From assembly GCA_963817945.1 (NCBI GenBank), contig CAWFQH010000003.1, forward strand, positions 62,001 through 126,000: a DNA stretch of 64,000 bases. Reading direction: 5' to 3'. Within the stretch, counting starts at the first letter, position 1, and every line of letters starts with the position of its first letter. Shown piece after piece: positions 60,300 through 64,000 of the stretch. A program made the position numbers and the translations under genes. Source of the stretch: VRUE01 sp963817945. GTDB taxonomy: Bacteria; Actinomycetota; Thermoleophilia; Solirubrobacterales; 70-9. The notes under the pieces were generated by a model. It was not told the DNA's origin. It did no database searches and was given only the letters and a program-made list of their open reading frames with translations.

Positions 60300-61832
60300 A
60301 TGAGCGCCCGGCCCGGAGTCGTCTACCTGGTCGGTGCCGGCCCGGGGGACCCGGGGCTGATGACGGCCCGCTCGCTGGAGCTGATCGCCGGCGCCGAGGT
60401 GATCTTCTACGACCGTCTGATCCCGCCGGGTGCCCTCGACTGCGCCCGCCCCGACGCCGAGCTCATCTACGTAGGCAAGGCCCCCGGTAAGCCCTCCATG
60501 CCGCAGGAGGAGATCGAGGAGCGACTGGTGGAGGCGGCGCGGGCGGGGAAGAGCGTGGTGCGGTTAAAGGGGGGCGATCCCTTCGTCTTCGGGCGCGGCG
60601 GGGAGGAGGGGGAAGCGCTGCGCGCGGCCGGAATTGAGTTCGAGATCGCCCCCGGCGTCACCGCAGGGGTCGCAGCGAGCGCCTACGCCGGCATCCCGGT
60701 CACCCACCGCGACGACGCCTCGGCAGTCGCCTTCGTGACCGGGCATGAGGACCCGGAGAAGGCAGAGACCGCACTCGATTGGGAGGCGCTGGCCCGCTTC
60801 CCCGGCACGCTCGTCTTCTACATGGGCGTCAAGCGACTCGGCGCGAACGCGGCGGCTTTGATCGAGGCGGGGCGCAACCCGGAGGAGCCCGCGGCTGCGG
60901 TCGAGCGCGGCACGATGCCGGGTCAGCGGACTGTCGTGGCGAAGCTGGGGACCCTGGCCGAGGCGGTCGAGCACAACAAGATCGGCACGCCGGCGCTGAT
61001 CGTGGTCGGCCCGGCCGTGGCCCGGCGTGAGTCGCTTGCGTGGCTCGAGCGGCGGCCGCTGCACGGCCGCCGGGTCGTCGTCACCCGCGCCCGCGCCCAG
61101 GCGAGCGGCCTCGCCGCGACGCTGCGTGGTCTGGGGGCCGAGGTCGTCGAGCTGCCGGCGATCCGGATCGAGCCGCGGCTGGAGAGCGAGGAGGTGCGAC
61201 GGGCGGTCGAGCGGATCAGCGAGTACGCCCTGATCTGCGTCACCAGCCCGAACGGCGCCCGTCTGCTGTTCGAGGCGCTGACCGGGGCCGGGCTCGATGC
61301 ACGGGCGCTGAGCGGGACGAGACAGGTAGGAGACGGAAAGGGGCCGACGATTGCAGCGATCGGGCCCGGCACGGCCAAGGCGTTGGCCGAGCACGGGATC
61401 CAGGCCGACATCGTCCCCGAGCGCTTCGTCGCCGAGGGCCTCATCGAGGCGCTGGAAGGGGTCGAGGTCGTGGGTTCGAAAGCCCTCGTCGCCCGCGCGG
61501 CCGAGGCGCGCGACGTGCTGCCCGACGCCCTGCGCGAGCGCGGAGCGGAGGTCGACGTCGTCGCCCTCTACGAGACGGTGCGCGACGAGCCGGACCCGGT
61601 TGCGGTCGAGGCGGCCCAGGCCGCCGACTACGTCACCTTCACTTCCTCCTCGACCGTCCACAACCTGACCGAGGCGCTCGACGACCGCTTCCCTCGCGAC
61701 GCCCGCGTCGTCTCGATCGGCCCAATCACCAGCGAGGCTGTTCGGGCCGCCGGCCTCGAGGTTCACGTTGAGGCCAAGCGCCACGACGTCGACGGCCTGA
61801 TCGAGGCACTGCTCGCCGACGCCAAGCCGTGA
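60300..61832 (+). CDS. Uroporphyrinogen-III methyltransferase / synthase fusion (CobA-HemD)
   Basis: 510 aa. Residues 1-250: SUMT domain (VYLVGAGPGDPGLMTARSLELI, RLKGGDPFVFGRGGEE, APGVTAGVAASAYAGIPVTHR). Residues 255-510: uroporphyrinogen-III synthase (RVVVTRARAQASGLAATLR, ICVTSPNGARLLFEAL, YVTFTSSSTVHNLTEAL). Forms and methylates uroporphyrinogen III, branching to heme and sirohaem/B12. A short insert (SGTRQVGDGKGPT) lies before IAAIGPGTAKAL and is unusual. Start ATG at 60300; GTG at 60279 is possible. The stop overlaps birA (GTGA). Confidence 0.95.
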   Translation: MSARPGVVYLVGAGPGDPGLMTARSLELIAGAEVIFYDRLIPPGALDCARPDAELIYVGKAPGKPSMPQEEIEERLVEAARAGKSVVRLKGGDPFVFGRGGEEGEALRAAGIEFEIAPGVTAGVAASAYAGIPVTHRDDASAVAFVTGHEDPEKAETALDWEALARFPGTLVFYMGVKRLGANAAALIEAGRNPEEPAAAVERGTMPGQRTVVAKLGTLAEAVEHNKIGTPALIVVGPAVARRESLAWLERRPLHGRRVVVTRARAQASGLAATLRGLGAEVVELPAIRIEPRLESEEVRRAVERISEYALICVTSPNGARLLFEALTGAGLDARALSGTRQVGDGKGPTIAAIGPGTAKALAEHGIQADIVPERFVAEGLIEALEGVEVVGSKALVARAAEARDVLPDALRERGAEVDVVALYETVRDEPDPVAVEAAQAADYVTFTSSSTVHNLTEALDDRFPRDARVVSIGPITSEAVRAAGLEVHVEAKRHDVDGLIEALLADAKP

Positions 61833-62581
61833 GTTTCGGCTCCCCCCATCGGCACTACCGCATCACCGACTCGACCAACGCCTGCGCCCGCGAGCTGGTC
61901 GAGACCGGCGCCCCGCACGGGACCGTCGTCACCGCCGCTGAGCAGACCGCGGGGCGGGGGCGCCAGGGCCGGGCCTGGACGGCGCCGGCCGGGAAGGGGC
62001 TGCTCTACTCGGCGATTCTGCGCCCGCTCGACGAGCGCCACCTGCTGCTGCCGCTCTCGGTCCCACTCGCCGTCTGCGAGGTGGCCGAGGGGCTTCGCCC
62101 CGGCATCGAGTGCGCGGTCAAGTGGCCCAACGACGTCTGGCTGGAAGAACGCAAGCTTGCGGGCATCCTGACCGAGGCCAAGATGCCCGGGCAAGACTCA
62201 GCGGTTGCGACTGGCGAGCTTGGCCGGGCATCTCTACAGCCGCAGGACGGCTGGGCGGTGATCGGTGTCGGCCTCAACCTGGCGGTGGCGCCAGAGGAAT
62301 TCCCCGACGAGCTGCGCTGGCCCGCGGTCTCGCTCGGCGGCGGCGTCGAGCCGGAAGCGGCCCGCCGCGCCCTCGACCGCGCCCTCGACTGCTGGGTTGG
62401 CGCAAAGCGCGAGGAGGTTCTCGCCGCCTGGCGCTCGCGCGACGCGCTGCGGGGCCGCGAGGTCTCCTGGGACGGCGGCTCGGGAGTAGCCGAAGGGATC
62501 GAAGACTCGGGCGATCTAGTCGTCGTCGCCGGCGACGACCGGCTCGTCCTCGGCGCCGGCGAGGTCCACCTCCGGCTCTGA
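61829..62581 (+). CDS. birA: Biotin-protein ligase BirA
   Basis: 250 aa, ligase domain without an N-terminal helix-turn-helix, so it is not a repressor. Motifs TDSTNACARELVETGAPHGT, GRGRQGRAW (biotin/ATP loop), KWPNDVWL, KLAGILTEA and AVIGVGLNLAV. Between GILTEAK and WAVIGVG there is an insert of about 18 residues encoded by a palindromic DNA segment (62182-62232) that is not usual in the family, at a surface turn. GTG start at 61829. The last 66 nt overlap the convergent helicase gene. Confidence 0.93.
   Translation: MSFGSPHRHYRITDSTNACARELVETGAPHGTVVTAAEQTAGRGRQGRAWTAPAGKGLLYSAILRPLDERHLLLPLSVPLAVCEVAEGLRPGIECAVKWPNDVWLEERKLAGILTEAKMPGQDSAVATGELGRASLQPQDGWAVIGVGLNLAVAPEEFPDELRWPAVSLGGGVEPEAARRALDRALDCWVGAKREEVLAAWRSRDALRGREVSWDGGSGVAEGIEDSGDLVVVAGDDRLVLGAGEVHLRL
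62182..62232. repeat. Palindromic insert inside birA
   Basis: GATGCCCGGGCAAG (62182-62195) and CTTGGCCGGGCATC (62219-62232) are inverted arms with one mismatch; CTC/GAG extend the stem inward round an 16-nt loop. The 51-nt segment is a multiple of three and keeps birA in frame (about residues 118-135). It looks like an inserted small palindromic element. Confidence 0.65.
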
Positions 62582-64000
62582 GCCGTTCTCGCCGGCTTTC
62601 TTAGCCGCCCGCGCTGCGCGCCCGCTCGGTTTGGCGCCGTTCTCGCCATCGCCGGACTTGCCTTTTTTGCGCTTGCGCCGCCGTTTGCCGCCTTTGGGGA
62701 AGTTGCGCAGCAGTTCGCGCGCGGTCGCTGACGGTTTCCGGGCCATCCGCATCCGTGCCCCGCGCAGCACCTCCTCGCCTTCGGGCGTGTGCGAGACGGC
62801 CGCGGCCAGCAGCGCCACCGCCAGACGGCGGTCCTGTTTGCGCGAGGCGTGGACCAGCCGCCGCGCGTTGCGCCCGTGCGCTCGCCCGGAGGAGTTGACG
62901 AGCAGGCCCAGCAGTCGCTTCGTCTCCGGCCAGCGCTGCACCGCATACTCTTCGTGCAGCTCACGCGTGTAGGAGGCGAGCCGCCAGACCCAGGCCTGCG
63001 CCTGATCGCGCCGCCCGATCCGTTTGTCGACCAGCGCCTGCAGCAGGCATTTCGTCCCCGCCCGCTTGTCGTCGCGACTCCAGCTGCCGACGATGTCGAT
63101 CGCGTCGTCGAATGCCTCGGCGTCGCGCAGGTCGGCTATCTCCCCCAGCGCTTTCAGTCGCAGCTGCGAGTTGCGGTTGCGCTGCACGCAGGTCAGCAGG
63201 AAGCGGCGCCGCAGCTCTTTCGTGCGGTCGTTCTGCAGCATCGAGCGCGCCCGCCGCCAGTTCTGCGGGTTGACCCGGGCGCCGGCCAGCGCCGCCCAGG
63301 CGTGCTGCTCGGGGTAGTCGAGGTTCTCGACCGCGATCCGCCACAGCTCCCGTTCCAGCACCTGGGTGCGGCGTTCGGAGTCGTTCGAGACGGGGACGAT
63401 CCGCCGCTCCACCCGCACCCGGCGCCCGCGACCGCGCCGCACCGGCCCGACCACGATCGCGCCACCGCGGTAGACCTCGCGGTCGAGCAGGCTGTGCAGG
63501 GTGACGATCGTCTCGTCGTGGGTGGTCGCGGGGTGGACGAAGTCGATCACCAGCCCGGCCTCCTTGCCGGGCGCGCGCCGCGTCACGCGGCCCACCCGCT
63601 GCTGGTAGATCCGCCGTGAGGCGGTCGGCGCCAGGTGCATGCAGATCGTCGCCCGCGGTGAGTTCCAGCCCTCGGCCAGGAGCATCGCGTTGCAGAGCAC
63701 GTCGACCTCGCCGCGCTCGAAGCCGGCCAGGATCTCGGCCAGTTCGCGCTTCGGCGTCTCGCCGGAGACGGCGCGGGCTCTGATCCCCTGCCCCTGCAGC
63801 GCCTTGGCGACGTTCTTCGCGTGCTGGACGCCAGCCGTGTAGAGGACACCCGGCGTCTTGCTGAAGCGCGTCTTGTAGAGATCGGCGATGGCGACGTTGA
63901 AGGGCTCCTGGTCGAGCAGTGCGGCCAGCTCCTCCTGGTCGAAGTCTTGGTCGACCTCGCCTTTTCGCAGCGGCACCTTGGCGATCGTCCGCACGCCCGG
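62516..64000 (-). CDS. DEAD/DEAH-box helicase, C-terminal part (5' end beyond window)
   Basis: At least 494 codons, running off the right edge. Helicase C-domain motifs: GVLYTAGVQHAKNVA (motif IV), VDVLCNAMLLAEGWNSPRA (motif V) and IYQQRVGRVTRRAPGKE (motif VI). Then a long helical region of unknown role (about 220 residues) and a Lys/Arg-rich then acidic tail (KRRRKRKKGKSG...DEPVVAGDDD). Superfamily 2; N-terminal ATPase half not visible. Its 3' end overlaps birA by 66 nt in antisense. Confidence 0.88.
   Translation of the reverse strand, partial: PGVRTIAKVPLRKGEVDQDFDQEELAALLDQEPFNVAIADLYKTRFSKTPGVLYTAGVQHAKNVAKALQGQGIRARAVSGETPKRELAEILAGFERGEVDVLCNAMLLAEGWNSPRATICMHLAPTASRRIYQQRVGRVTRRAPGKEAGLVIDFVHPATTHDETIVTLHSLLDREVYRGGAIVVGPVRRGRGRRVRVERRIVPVSNDSERRTQVLERELWRIAVENLDYPEQHAWAALAGARVNPQNWRRARSMLQNDRTKELRRRFLLTCVQRNRNSQLRLKALGEIADLRDAEAFDDAIDIVGSWSRDDKRAGTKCLLQALVDKRIGRRDQAQAWVWRLASYTRELHEEYAVQRWPETKRLLGLLVNSSGRAHGRNARRLVHASRKQDRRLAVALLAAAVSHTPEGEEVLRGARMRMARKPSATARELLRNFPKGGKRRRKRKKGKSGDGENGAKPSGRAARAAKKAGENGSEPEVDLAGAEDEPVVAGDDD

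Overview
The window is a GC-rich bacterial chromosome segment with short intergenic gaps, many GTG/TTG starts, 4-nt ATGA/GTGA gene overlaps and an actinobacterial gene repertoire: ECF sigma factors with extra C-terminal domains, DUF3618/holin-like membrane operon, CsoR, DUF1990, DUF6790, YCII/DGPF protein, system I cytochrome c maturation genes next to heme genes, and LigD. I infer an actinomycete, most likely of class Thermoleophilia (Solirubrobacterales or a relative); no rRNA or species marker is present to fix this. No prophage, integron, CRISPR array or complete insertion sequence is seen.

Layout. 0-4 kb: lipA, a coiled-coil protein, two tRNA-Ala genes and an acidic protein. 4-9 kb: small stress and oxidoreductase genes (GST-like, two pyridoxamine-oxidase-fold proteins, DUF2231 and DUF6790 membrane proteins) around a TetR gene with palindromes in its divergent promoter. 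10.4-11.6 kb is a decay zone: a fused rsbQ/PP2C remnant and a frameshifted methyltransferase. 11.8-14.4 kb: an ECF42-type sigma factor with its DGPF partner, then two membrane proteins. 15-16.7 kb: a copper module (CsoR, its operator, DUF4396 protein, divergent methyltransferase). 18-22 kb: DEAD-box helicase with an apparent AUC start, transporter, CAP protein and a secreted SURNod19-like protein. 23-29 kb: HDAC-fold hydrolase, ZIP transporter, hydrolase/TetR pair, Ohr, chromate transporter. 29-31.9 kb: coiled-coil/holin/DUF3618 operon, a Nei-family glycosylase lacking the usual N-terminal proline, and a CDGSH protein. 31.8-33.9 kb: glycosyltransferase and haem-oxygenase-like genes broken by about six frameshifts. 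34-43 kb: LigD, phosphoesterase, a USP-membrane protein, two envelope proteins (one with five long repeats), and a second stand-alone LigD polymerase. 43.9-51.8 kb: queuosine-salvage protein, prephenate-dehydratase-like protein, hydrolase-cyclase fusion, MFS pump, SigG-like sigma factor, hydrolase and two VOC proteins. 52-55.5 kb: rarA, coiled-coil protein, aldehyde dehydrogenase. 55.5-62.6 kb: ccmABCD-hemA-hemC-cobA/hemD-birA, a heme and cytochrome c operon preceded by a nested inverted repeat of about 117 bp. The right edge cuts a DEAD/DEAH helicase.

The ccm-hem block is one functional line: glutamyl-tRNA to uroporphyrinogen III and precorrin-2/sirohaem, with CcmABCD handling heme for cytochrome c. 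hemA carries two single-base frameshifts although it would normally be essential, so some of the broken genes here may be consensus errors rather than true pseudogenes.

Most unusual items: the five-repeat Cys/Asn/Gly/Asp-rich secreted protein, the nested inverted repeat at 55.5 kb, the AUC-start helicase behind a leader hairpin, the in-frame palindrome inside birA, and the Ala-for-Pro Nei enzyme.
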